Of a DNA stretch of 64,000 nt, positions 49,903 to 57,782 are shown one piece after another. Under the pieces are notes generated by a model, which searched no databases, was not told where the DNA came from, and was given only the letters and a program-made list of their open reading frames with translations. Source of the stretch: an uncultured beta proteobacterium (GTDB lineage Bacteria; Pseudomonadota; Gammaproteobacteria; Burkholderiales; Burkholderiaceae_C); contig CAIVXG010000030.1 in assembly GCA_903909815.1 (NCBI GenBank), positions 28,512 through 92,511 on the forward strand. The letters run 5' to 3'. A program made the position numbers and the translations under genes. Every line of letters begins with the position of its first letter. The first letter of the stretch is position 1.

Positions 49903-51419
49903 TGAGGCTGCGGTGTGGTGGCCGCGCAATGTGCTGCGATGAATTCCTCATGCGTGGGCATGACATCGACGCATTTCTTGATAACCGCTTCGATATCTCC
50001 CAGGTATTGCCGGATTTCCTCTTTGGAACGCAAATCCACCAAAGGGTTATAGCTCTGTGGACGAATGCCCTGGCCAATCATGACCTGCACCCAACTAACC
50101 TCGGCAAACAGCTCGGTGCCTTCACGGAAGACACGCCCGTTGCTGGCGAAAAGGTCGATCTTGTGCTGCAGGGTGGCGGGTATTTCCATGTTGCGGCAAT
50201 GGTTCCAGAACGGCGAGTCGTCGCGTTGCGTGGCTTTGTAATGCAGGATGATGAAGTCGCGAATGCGCTCGTACTCGAACTGGGTCTGCTTGTTGTATTC
50301 ATCGATATCCGCCAGTTGAAAGCCGTTGTTGGGAAACAGGCTCATCAGGCGACCGATGGCCGTCTGAATCAGATGAATATTGGTGGACTCGATGGGTTCG
50401 AAAAATCCGCTGGACAAGCCAATTGCAACGCAGTTCTTGTGCCATGTCTGACGGCGGCGACCCGGAACAAAGGGGATGTAGCGCGGCTCGGCCAGTTGCT
50501 TGCCATCCAGGTTGCTCAGCAGTATCGATGTGGCTTCATCCTGACTCATGAAGCGGCTGGAATAGACGTGGCCGTTGCCGATGCGGTGTTGCAACGGTAT
50601 GCGCCATTGCCAACCCGCTGAATGCGCAGTGGAACGCGTGTACGGTACCAGTGGTTTGACAGATTCGCAGGGTACGGCAATGGCGCGGTCACAGGGCAAC
50701 CAGTGCGACCAGTCTTCGTATTGACGCCCCATTGCGTCGCCAATCAGAAGTGCACGGGTGCCGGAACAATCGATGAAGAAATCTCCGGTAATTTTTTCAC
50801 CGCTGGCTAGCACGACCGATTCGATGAAGCCATCGGCTTCGCGCAACACTGTTTGCAAAATTCTGCCTTCGGTGCGCACCACGCCGCGCGCTTCGGACAA
50901 GCCGCGCAAGAACTTGGCGTAGAGGCCCGCATCGAAGTGGAAGGCGTTGGCAATGTCCCCCAGGGGCGAGGTCGCCATGTCGGGGACGCTTCGCATGTAC
51001 TTCGAATATTTTGGCGCCATCGTGTTGATGGAATAATTCTCCAGCCCGGGCGCTTCGCCTGCCTGGTGCATCTTGAGCCAGTACTGGTAGCAGGGTGCCA
51101 TGCCCAACTCCTGGCCAATCTTGCCAAAGCCGTGGATGTAGGACTCGCCAAGCTTGTACCAATCGACAAATTCAATCCCAAGTTTGAACGTGCCCTGGGT
51201 CTTGCGCAGGAATTCGTCTTCATTGATGTCAAGAGCCATGTTGAAGTTCTTGATCACCGGAATCGTGGCCTCGCCCACGCCAATGGTGGCAATCTCATCA
51301 GACTCGACCAGACGAATGCGGTACTGATCACCCAGCAGCTTGGAAAAGGCCGCGGCTGTCATCCAGCCTGCGGTGCCACCGCCGACGATCACAATGTCGC
51401 GAACAGGGGAAATATTCAT
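49899..51419 (-). CDS. Flavin-dependent tryptophan halogenase family protein (copy 2)
   Basis: A 506-residue paralogue of the halogenase at 38953-40470, with long stretches of identical residues. Motifs: GGGTAGW near the N terminus, GVGEATIP, active-site Lys79 in QGTFKLGIEF (the same number as in PrnA), WQWRIP, and GFFEPIESTN. The ATG at 51419 has GGGAG seven bases upstream and is preferred to the ATG at 51446. The gene follows the TonB receptor after a terminator and is coupled to GH3 by an ATGA overlap. A catalytic role on an indole or other aromatic or sugar-linked substrate is possible but unknown. Confidence 0.92.
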   Translation of the reverse strand: MNISPVRDIVIVGGGTAGWMTAAAFSKLLGDQYRIRLVESDEIATIGVGEATIPVIKNFNMALDINEDEFLRKTQGTFKLGIEFVDWYKLGESYIHGFGKIGQELGMAPCYQYWLKMHQAGEAPGLENYSINTMAPKYSKYMRSVPDMATSPLGDIANAFHFDAGLYAKFLRGLSEARGVVRTEGRILQTVLREADGFIESVVLASGEKITGDFFIDCSGTRALLIGDAMGRQYEDWSHWLPCDRAIAVPCESVKPLVPYTRSTAHSAGWQWRIPLQHRIGNGHVYSSRFMSQDEATSILLSNLDGKQLAEPRYIPFVPGRRRQTWHKNCVAIGLSSGFFEPIESTNIHLIQTAIGRLMSLFPNNGFQLADIDEYNKQTQFEYERIRDFIILHYKATQRDDSPFWNHCRNMEIPATLQHKIDLFASNGRVFREGTELFAEVSWVQVMIGQGIRPQSYNPLVDLRSKEEIRQYLGDIEAVIKKCVDVMPTHEEFIAAHCAATTPQPQ

Positions 51420-51509
51420 GATCTGACTCCCGGTTGAAAAAAACACCGCAGCTTTTTGTTGAAGGAGAAACGGTGCAATCGGGGGATCATAGAGCCCGAT
51501 GCACCGCCT

Positions 51510-51546
51510 AAAAAAAACCCCCTGCCAGCGAGACCGGCAGAGGGTT
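51510..51546 (-). terminator. Rho-independent terminator of the TonB receptor gene
   Basis: On the minus strand CCCTCTGCC and GGCAGGGGG form a GC-rich stem around a loop of nine bases and are followed by a run of about eight T residues. It ends the TonB receptor transcript 19 bases after the stop, so the halogenase-GH3 genes downstream need their own promoter or read-through. Confidence 0.88.
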
Positions 51547-51564
51547 TGATCGGCGACCGGCGAA

Positions 51565-54387
51565 TTACATCTTGTAGTTCACGCCAATCAGGAACTGCCG
51601 GCCGTAGGCATTGGTTCCCTGCGGCGCCGTCACCGTACCGAAGCCGGATCCGTCCTGCAGACTGCGGTCCTGTGCATTGGTCAGGTTGACCACCTGGAAC
51701 ACCAGGCTCAGACCCTTGGCGGCGCCCTTCTGGAACTCATAGCTGGTCTGGAAGTCAACCAGATTCTGTGCCAGGGTGCGATACACCGCCGTGGCACCGA
51801 ACAACGAGGTGTATTCACCACGAAAGTCAGAGCGGTAACGATCGCTCACGCGAACTGCAACACCATGCTTTTCGTAGAACAACGTCAGACCCGCCACTGT
51901 CTTGGACAAGCCGGGCAAGGTCGCCCAGATTGGAGTCGCTCCACCGGGGCCTAAGACCTGAATCGAGCTGTTCGTGAACGATGAGGTCGCCTGGACACCA
52001 AAACCATCCAGGCTTGATGACAACAACGAACCCTGCAGCGTGGCGGCGAGCTCGATGCCACGCATGTTGCCACCCGTGCCGTTGGCCGGTCCGCTGAAGG
52101 TGCCGATAGGGCTGACTGCCGGTGTGCCGGAACCATTGACGTAGCCGGAAAAATTATAGTTCGTGATCGTGCTGGGGTAGATGTAGGTATCGAGCTTCTT
52201 GTAGAACACCGCTGCCGACACATAACTGCCCTTGCCCAGATACTGCTCAAACGACAGATCCACATCCTTGGAGCGCCACGGCAGCAGCTTGGGATTGCCA
52301 CCACTGCCACTCCAGAATCCTGTTGTCGGTCCCGATGTCGCCACGCTGGCGCTGCTCGACGCATTCATGTCGTCGATGCGCGGGCGTGACATGGTTTTCG
52401 CAAGAGCCAGTCGCACGACGCGATCGTGCCCCAGATCACCCACCAAGTTCAGGCTCGGCAAAAAATCGTTGTACGTGAGGCCTGGGGTAATAATTCCGGT
52501 CGGGTTAGACGTCATGGGGTCAAACGCATAGGCATCCGAGTACTGATTGGTGTGGATCATTTGCAGGCCCAGATTGCCGCGCCATGGAATCCCCATCTCG
52601 GTATCGATGTCCGCCTTGGCATAGGCCGTCGTCACACGCTCGTGTACACCAAAGTCCTTGGCCATGTCGCCGGTAATGCCATTGCTCAAATTCTGCGTCA
52701 TGGTGTAGTACTGGTTCGCCACAGCGTTGACGTCGTAGCTCAAGACGCTGGGAATGCCGGCAAAAGCCAGCGACACAGGCGAGGCCAGATAGCTGGAACC
52801 TACCGCTTGGCTTGTAAGCCCGCTCTTGAGTGTAGCAAAGTCGACGTTGTAGTTGCGCACCTTGTCGCGCTCGGTGTAGTTCACACCGGTGTCAACCTGG
52901 GTGAAAATGCCACTCAAATCGTGCTTGCCGTGAAGATTCAGGCTCTTGATGGTGTCCTTCATGGTCGAGTCTGAAAGGCGCCCATCGTGGCCCCAGCCAG
53001 CGGGATCGCTCAGCAGCACCGTTGCCGGGTTGGAGTAGTTGGTGGGTGAGCTGAAGGTTGGGAAGCCGTTACCCGATGGAATGGTAAACGTCAAATTGGT
53101 GGGCGTTGCTCCGGTTCCAGCGTAGGTTTCGAACAGCGACTCGTCACGCTTGGCCATGGAATAGCTCACATCGGCAATGCCCTTCCAGCCGCTACCCAAC
53201 TTGGCTTCGGTGTTCCAGCCAAAAGAACCTACCTCGTCCTTGCGCGTGTTGTAGTCGTTGCGCACGACCATGTTTGGCCCACCCATGGTCTTGGCCCCGG
53301 TCACCAACGGCAAACCGCCTACCGAGGTGGTGGTCACATTGCTGAAGGTGCTGCCAGGCGAACCCCAGCCGTCACCCACGCTGCCCATCAGGCCGCGCAT
53401 GACTTCGGTCTGAGTGAACTTGGAATAGAACAGATCGACCGTGCTGTGCAGGTCCTTGTTAGGCTTGAATTCCAGTACGCCCATCAGACCATCGCGCTTG
53501 TCAACGCGCGAAATGGACGTAATTTCGAAGCCGTTCAGGTAGTTGGCGCCGGTGGGCAGGCCCGTGACCGGACCGCAACCCCAGTCGGCCGTGTGTGCCA
53601 GGCAATTCGAATCGTTCTGGAAGCCCCATGCATTGTAATGCTGCTGTTGCCCAGGGGTGTCCAGATGGGCAAAGCCCAATGCGACGCCGATGGTGCGATC
53701 GGCAAACTGGTCCACGTACGAGGCGCTGAAACGCATGCCGTCGGCCGAAGTGCCGCCGTAGCTGCCATTGAGCGCGCCATTGGAGTTGTGCTCGCCGCGC
53801 AAATTGAGTGCTACGGCCCGTCCCGCCATGTCCAGCGGCCGCACTGAGCGCATGTCCACTGTACCGGCCAGACCCTGACCCAGCAATGTGCCGTCCGGGG
53901 TCTTGTAGACCAGGGCGCTGTTGATCAACTCGGACGGATACTGGTCATACTGAACACCTCGGTTGGTGTTGGTGGTCGCCTGTTCGCGGCCGTTGAGCAA
54001 CGTGCCGGAAAAGTCGGGCGACATGCCGCGAATGGAGATCACTTGCGCACGGCCATCGACACGTTGCGCGGCCAGACCGGACAAACGGGCCAGCGATTCG
54101 GCGATGCTGGCGTCGGGCAATTTTCCGATGTCTTCGGCCGTGACCACTTCCACGATGGAATCGGAATTCCTCTTGGTCGCGATGGAACTTTCAATGGCGT
54201 GACGAATACCCGTCACCGTCACGGTATCCAGGTTGGCAGTGCCTGCGGCCGGAGCCGTGGCGTCTTGTGCATAGGCTGCGCTCATCGCAAACAGCAGTGC
54301 GGAACAGGCGGCCGCAGTGGGGCTGATGCGCAGTTTGACGCGCTGCCGAACGGCGTTCTGGCTGCGCTGGGGGGCGGAACTTTTCAT
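51565..54387 (-). CDS. TonB-dependent receptor (TIGR01782 type)
   Basis: An outer-membrane active transporter of 940 residues of the Xanthomonas/Caulobacter-type family often found in sugar-uptake loci. A signal peptide is visible (ACSALLFAMSAAYAQ), then a TonB-box-like DTVTVTG, the plug domain (IVEVVTAEDIGKLPDASIAESL, QVISIRGMSPDFSGTLLNGR), and a long beta-barrel ending in QFLIGVNYKM. There is no secretin/TonB short N-terminal signalling domain. The ATG at 54387 has GGAG upstream and gives the signal peptide; an ATG at 54429 in frame is rejected. A palindrome matching the GH1 operator lies 92 bases upstream. Confidence 0.95.
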   Translation of the reverse strand: MKSSAPQRSQNAVRQRVKLRISPTAAACSALLFAMSAAYAQDATAPAAGTANLDTVTVTGIRHAIESSIATKRNSDSIVEVVTAEDIGKLPDASIAESLARLSGLAAQRVDGRAQVISIRGMSPDFSGTLLNGREQATTNTNRGVQYDQYPSELINSALVYKTPDGTLLGQGLAGTVDMRSVRPLDMAGRAVALNLRGEHNSNGALNGSYGGTSADGMRFSASYVDQFADRTIGVALGFAHLDTPGQQQHYNAWGFQNDSNCLAHTADWGCGPVTGLPTGANYLNGFEITSISRVDKRDGLMGVLEFKPNKDLHSTVDLFYSKFTQTEVMRGLMGSVGDGWGSPGSTFSNVTTTSVGGLPLVTGAKTMGGPNMVVRNDYNTRKDEVGSFGWNTEAKLGSGWKGIADVSYSMAKRDESLFETYAGTGATPTNLTFTIPSGNGFPTFSSPTNYSNPATVLLSDPAGWGHDGRLSDSTMKDTIKSLNLHGKHDLSGIFTQVDTGVNYTERDKVRNYNVDFATLKSGLTSQAVGSSYLASPVSLAFAGIPSVLSYDVNAVANQYYTMTQNLSNGITGDMAKDFGVHERVTTAYAKADIDTEMGIPWRGNLGLQMIHTNQYSDAYAFDPMTSNPTGIITPGLTYNDFLPSLNLVGDLGHDRVVRLALAKTMSRPRIDDMNASSSASVATSGPTTGFWSGSGGNPKLLPWRSKDVDLSFEQYLGKGSYVSAAVFYKKLDTYIYPSTITNYNFSGYVNGSGTPAVSPIGTFSGPANGTGGNMRGIELAATLQGSLLSSSLDGFGVQATSSFTNSSIQVLGPGGATPIWATLPGLSKTVAGLTLFYEKHGVAVRVSDRYRSDFRGEYTSLFGATAVYRTLAQNLVDFQTSYEFQKGAAKGLSLVFQVVNLTNAQDRSLQDGSGFGTVTAPQGTNAYGRQFLIGVNYKM

Positions 54388-54478
54388 GTAGTGTCTCCTA
54401 CGGGGCTCGGTGTAAAAATGCTGCGTCACATGTCACGACCATGACAGGCAGCTCTAAAGTACTTTGGCGGTCATCAAG

Positions 54479-54494
54479 TTGGAATCGTTCCCAA
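54479..54494. promoter_or_regulatory. Putative LacI-family operator before the TonB receptor
   Basis: TTGGAATCGTTCCCAA is a 16-bp near-palindrome with a central CG, as in many LacI-family sites. Read on the minus strand it matches the GH1 operator core at 12 of 16 positions. A TATATT hexamer lies just upstream on the minus strand. The 243-base gap (54430-54672) also separates the receptor from the DUF6445 gene; nothing else is seen in it. Confidence 0.6.
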
Positions 54495-54672
54495 TCGACA
54501 AATTGAATATATCACCGAAGAAATCGATGTCTTATCGGTGCAATCCCTAACATCGTTCAGATCATTGAATTTCGTGGTGCCGTTGCAACGACGGCAGGAG
54601 ATCGATGGGTGCGCCAGGGTCGCCATAGCCCTGCTGTCGGGTCACGCTGCGCCAACCCGACCTACGGATTAT

Positions 54673-55401
54673 TCAGCTTGCGACTCGGGTGCAGGCAAAG
54701 AATCCGTTCAACGTCAAGCGCCCAGCCTTCGGGTCGGTGCTCAAACGCTGTGGTTCGGCGATGTCGCCGCTGTGAAATACCGCGCCATCGTAGAAGACCA
54801 TGCGATTCCATTTGGCAGGCAGGGTGCAAAAGCGTTCGAAATAGTCGTTGGAGTCGACCATGTACCCCGGCGCCACGCCGTAGCGGCGTGAGAATTCAGG
54901 CCCGTCCATGGCGACGGCGTCTCTGACTAATTGGTTGGTTTCGACTGGCCCAAGCTTTGGGACATAGAAGCTGGTCCCACCCAACCGACTGTCCTCAAAC
55001 AGGTACAAGACCGACGCGGCAATGCACTGACCGAAGGCGACGTCATCGAGATCGCGGTGGCAATTCCACTGTCGCGGCACGAGCTCCTGCGGCTTGAAGC
55101 TCACCATCGACAGTCGGCAGCTCATCTTGACCGAGCGCCGTCCACCGATAAGCCTCCGTATATGCAGCCGAAAAAAGTCATCGAGCCTGCCAGCGAAGTC
55201 GGGATCCATGGGGAGTTCCAGCCCAGGATAGGCGAAAACTTTCGGAAGCTTGAACTCGCTGCGATGGAGCACGGCGAGTTCGACCAGGCTTTCGGGGTTG
55301 AGCAGCACGTCGTCGACGACATAGGCGAACTTGTTTGGGCCGATGGGAACGACCTGAATGCTCGGACGCTGATTGAAGACCGGCAGGTGCTGCATTTGCA
55401 T
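54673..55401 (-). CDS. DUF6445-like protein, putative 2-oxoglutarate/Fe(II) oxygenase fold
   Basis: A 242-residue protein of the type recurrently found beside TonB receptors and halogenase-family genes in proteobacteria. A possible metal triad is visible: H115-x-D117 in NCHRDLDD and H210 in YDGAVFHSGD, with Arg228 as the potential 2-oxoglutarate partner. The order H-x-D...H...R fits prolyl-hydroxylase-like enzymes. No signal peptide is seen, so it is cytoplasmic. The gene points towards the receptor 286 bases away. The start (ATG at 55401 or 55395) lies only 12 bases from the end of an IS630 element, so its native promoter is gone. The reaction is unknown. Confidence 0.75.
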   Translation of the reverse strand: MQMQHLPVFNQRPSIQVVPIGPNKFAYVVDDVLLNPESLVELAVLHRSEFKLPKVFAYPGLELPMDPDFAGRLDDFFRLHIRRLIGGRRSVKMSCRLSMVSFKPQELVPRQWNCHRDLDDVAFGQCIAASVLYLFEDSRLGGTSFYVPKLGPVETNQLVRDAVAMDGPEFSRRYGVAPGYMVDSNDYFERFCTLPAKWNRMVFYDGAVFHSGDIAEPQRLSTDPKAGRLTLNGFFACTRVAS

Positions 55402-55412
55402 GATGTTAGCTA

Positions 55413-56659
55413 GTAGTTCGTTTCAATAATACGGATACAAATCACGCAATTCCGATGTCGAACTTATTCCATCGAAACACAACGGGCGTTTGGTTCATTT
55501 CATCGATGCCCTTGAGTATCCGCGTCTTGAGTTCGTCCAGGGATTTAACCCGGATGTGGCGCAAGAACGTGCGCGCCATTTTCGAGAAGGCGCACTCGAT
55601 GAGGTTGAGCCACGAACCGTGCTTGGGCGTATGAACATACTCAAAACGTCCGGGCCGCGTGGCCAGGTAGGCCATGGTCTCCTTGGAGATATGCGCCGAG
55701 TGGTTGTCCAAAACCAGTCGGATGATGGCCTCTGGCGGGTAGTAGGCGTCGATGTCCTTGAGCAGCGCGATGAACTCGACACTGCGATGCCGATCCTCGG
55801 TACGGGCAAAGATATGTCCCGAGTTCAGATCGATGCCAGCCAGAATCGACACGGTGCCGTGGCGCACGTACTCGTAGTCTCGCGAGACGGTGGCCGCCTT
55901 TCCTGGAACCGGCGGCAAGTCCGGTGCCGTCAGGCCAGGCGCCTGCACGCCAGGCTTCTCGTCGACGCTGACCGTGTAGATGGGGTTCGGACGCCCGTCA
56001 TGAACAGCCCCTGCGGTGTAGAGGGAAACGTCGCGATAGACCAGCAGAACGTCCTGCATCTTGCGATCAAATTCCGGATCGCGCCGCTCCAGGTAGTAGC
56101 GAATCTTGTGCGGCTTGATGTCGTGCTCATTCAGGATTCGCCACACCGTACTTTTTCCCGCTTGCGTCAGGCGCGGATGTCCCGCTTGCGCGGCATGTTC
56201 GCCGACAAACCGCGCCAACGCAGAAATGGACCACAGTTCGGCTGCCAGTCCGTGGGCCGTGGGCTTGGTGCATGCCAGGCTGACCACCCACGCCTTTGCC
56301 TCATTGGTAATCTCGGGCTCGTGGGGCCGGTGGTAGGTATCCTTGAGCCCTGCACCGACTCCGGCGGCCAACGCCTTGTCAATGCACTTGTAGATCATCG
56401 GGCGCCCAACACCGATCCGACGCATCAGATCGCTGATCGATGCTCCATCGGCGTAGCCCACCAAAATCTTCGCTCGTTCCACCTCGCGTATCGGTGCTGT
56501 TCGCGATCCCGCAAGTTCCGTGAGCATCGCTCGATGTTCTGTCGTCAACACGAGTGCCGCACGCATTGTCTTTCTGGCCATGATCACTCCAATCAAGAGT
56601 TGAAAAAAGATCATGGCTATTATCCGCTATTTTGTAATGTTATTGATGGAACGAACTAC
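55413..56659. mobile_element. IS630-family insertion sequence with TA target duplication
   Basis: The element is 1247 bases with terminal inverted repeats that begin GTAGTTCGTT (left end, plus strand) and, read inwards from the right end, GTAGTTCGTTCCATCAATAA. Both ends are flanked by TA (55411-55412 and 56660-56661) within a CTAG context, the known IS630 target. It encodes one intact transposase on the minus strand. The insertion lies between the DUF6445 gene and an antitoxin remnant. Confidence 0.9.
55442..56581 (-). CDS. IS630-family transposase
   Basis: A 379-residue DDE transposase that looks intact. An N-terminal helix-turn-helix region (SDLMRRIGVGRPMIYKCIDKA and a second, TQAGKSTVWRILNEHDI) precedes the catalytic core: TVSVDEKPGVQ (first Asp), IRLVLDNHSAHIS (second Asp) and HGSWLNLIECAFSKM (Glu), the typical IS630 D-D-E triad. 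The ATG at 56581 (MARKTMRAALVL) is taken as start; an in-frame extension upstream is possible. No frameshift or stop is seen, so the element could be active. Confidence 0.93.
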   Translation of the reverse strand: MARKTMRAALVLTTEHRAMLTELAGSRTAPIREVERAKILVGYADGASISDLMRRIGVGRPMIYKCIDKALAAGVGAGLKDTYHRPHEPEITNEAKAWVVSLACTKPTAHGLAAELWSISALARFVGEHAAQAGHPRLTQAGKSTVWRILNEHDIKPHKIRYYLERRDPEFDRKMQDVLLVYRDVSLYTAGAVHDGRPNPIYTVSVDEKPGVQAPGLTAPDLPPVPGKAATVSRDYEYVRHGTVSILAGIDLNSGHIFARTEDRHRSVEFIALLKDIDAYYPPEAIIRLVLDNHSAHISKETMAYLATRPGRFEYVHTPKHGSWLNLIECAFSKMARTFLRHIRVKSLDELKTRILKGIDEMNQTPVVFRWNKFDIGIA

Positions 56660-56718
56660 TAGGGAGTGTTAGGGGTCGCTTGCGGCTGGGCAGTTCGGGG
56701 CTTCTCGCCAGTACCAGC

Positions 56719-56904
56719 ATGAGTATCGCAGCCCACGGACACTTACCCGAAGCAGCGGCGCAGGAAGCCAGCAACCAGTCCTGGCTAAAGGCGAAAGTTG
56801 AGACCAGCCTCAATGACACACGCCCCAATATTCCGCACGATCAAGTGATGGCCGAGATGCGCGCCATGCTGGCTGCAAAGAAGAAAACCTGTGCTACCGA
56901 TTGA
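56719..56904 (+). pseudogene. Orphan antitoxin of the 'stability determinant' type, toxin partner missing
   Basis: The 61-residue product ends with SWLKAKVETSLNDTRPNIP followed by HDQVMAEMRAMLAAKK, which matches small antitoxins encoded before ParE/RelE-type toxins. The expected toxin should follow at the stop codon; instead only an ATG and four codons reminiscent of a toxin start are present before the convergent TacT gene ends at 56938. The gene seems to be a leftover from recombination and may still be translated. The IS630 right end is 59 bases upstream. Confidence 0.6.
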
Positions 56905-56937
56905 ATGGCCCGCATCGGTACGAGTGCCACCTTCTGG

Positions 56938-57459
56938 TCAAGCGGACTCAACCAAGATCGAGCGCATGGTTTCAATTGTCATCATCAAGGTCTTGGGCTG
57001 TATGGACTGTATGGGCGAGTTCACGAAGCCGCGCGACAGGTAGAACCGTTTTGCTTGCTCGGAAATCGCATGAACCAAAATGGCGAACACCCCCGCATCG
57101 CGCGCCACGCTCACGGCGCGCAGCATGGCGTCTCGTAGTAACGCACGCCCGATACCTTGATTTTGGTGGCGCTTGTCTATTGCCAGGCGCCCCAGCAACA
57201 GAACCGGTAAGGGATCGGGCATGTTGCGGCGCATGGCCTTGGGTGCAGCCTCATAGCTGATGGCGCCAGCCGACAGGCTGTAGTAGCCGACCACATTTTT
57301 CGCTACACACAACACAAAACAACGCGATGCTCCGGAGGCGTGATTCTTGAGCGCCCTGTGCCTGAGCCAGTCGTCCAGAAACTTTTCACCACTGTCAAAC
57401 TGTGCCAGTTCGTGAGCGGGCGAAATCGGCGCCGGAGCGACGAGATGCGGCACGCTCAT
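56938..57459 (-). CDS. tacT: GNAT-family toxin of a TacA-TacT type module
   Basis: A 173-residue Gcn5-type acetyltransferase of the kind that acetylates the amino group of charged tRNA and so blocks translation. Seen: the N-terminal DSGEKFLDDWLRHRALKNH segment typical of TacT/AtaT toxins, RCFVLCVAKNVVGYYSLSAG, the acetyl-CoA loop RHQNQGIGRALL, and FYLSRGFVNSPI near the C terminus carrying the active-site Tyr. The ATG overlaps the antitoxin stop (ATGA). Sequence context fits a type II toxin-antitoxin pair; the tRNA target cannot be deduced. Confidence 0.9.
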   Translation of the reverse strand: MSVPHLVAPAPISPAHELAQFDSGEKFLDDWLRHRALKNHASGASRCFVLCVAKNVVGYYSLSAGAISYEAAPKAMRRNMPDPLPVLLLGRLAIDKRHQNQGIGRALLRDAMLRAVSVARDAGVFAILVHAISEQAKRFYLSRGFVNSPIQSIQPKTLMMTIETMRSILVESA

Positions 57460-57737
57460 TTGTCCCAAGGGGCTGGAGTCTTGAGCAGGCGACGCAACTT
57501 TTCGGTCGGTGGCAAAGGATGGTCCAGCAAGGCTTTGAGCTTATCGAATGTGCCAGCATTCACACTGAAAAAAGCCTGATCCAGCAATACATTTTGAGCT
57601 TCCCGGCAGGATGCTTCAAGCATGAAGTCGGAGCGGCTACGCCCCAAACGATCGGCGGCCTGATCGATCAGATCGCGTTGCCGCACCTTGGCACGGATGC
57701 TGATGGCGACTGCTTCGCTGCTGGGTGCTAGAGACAT
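57456..57737 (-). CDS. tacA: DUF1778 (TacA-type) ribbon-helix-helix antitoxin
   Basis: A 93-residue antitoxin. The N-terminal ribbon-helix-helix part (AISIRAKVRQRDLIDQAADRLGRSRSDFMLEASCREA) binds DNA, and the C-terminal part (FDKLKALLDHPLPPTEKLRRLL) wraps the GNAT toxin. The gene precedes tacT with a four-base overlap, the standard order. Palindromic DNA just upstream of the start probably serves as its own operator. Confidence 0.9.
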   Translation of the reverse strand: MSLAPSSEAVAISIRAKVRQRDLIDQAADRLGRSRSDFMLEASCREAQNVLLDQAFFSVNAGTFDKLKALLDHPLPPTEKLRRLLKTPAPWDK

Positions 57738-57749
57738 GACGATGCTCCG

Positions 57750-57780
57750 TTGTATGGCAGACTAGTATACAACTTTGTAC
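57750..57780. promoter_or_regulatory. Putative operator of the tacAT module
   Basis: The short region before tacA contains TTGTAT and ATACAA as inverted copies 11 bases apart, and the overlapping palindrome TACAA CT TTGTA (57768-57779). Such repeats are typical of sites bound by DUF1778-GNAT complexes. The region also sits against the stop of the operon-2 ATPase gene, so it is only 45 bases long. Confidence 0.65.
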
Positions 57781-57782
57781 GG

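Noticed and set aside
56905..57138. Short plus-strand frame after the orphan antitoxin as its toxin
   Set aside because: Only the first four codons look toxin-like; the rest is antisense to tacT and shows no ParE/RelE features.
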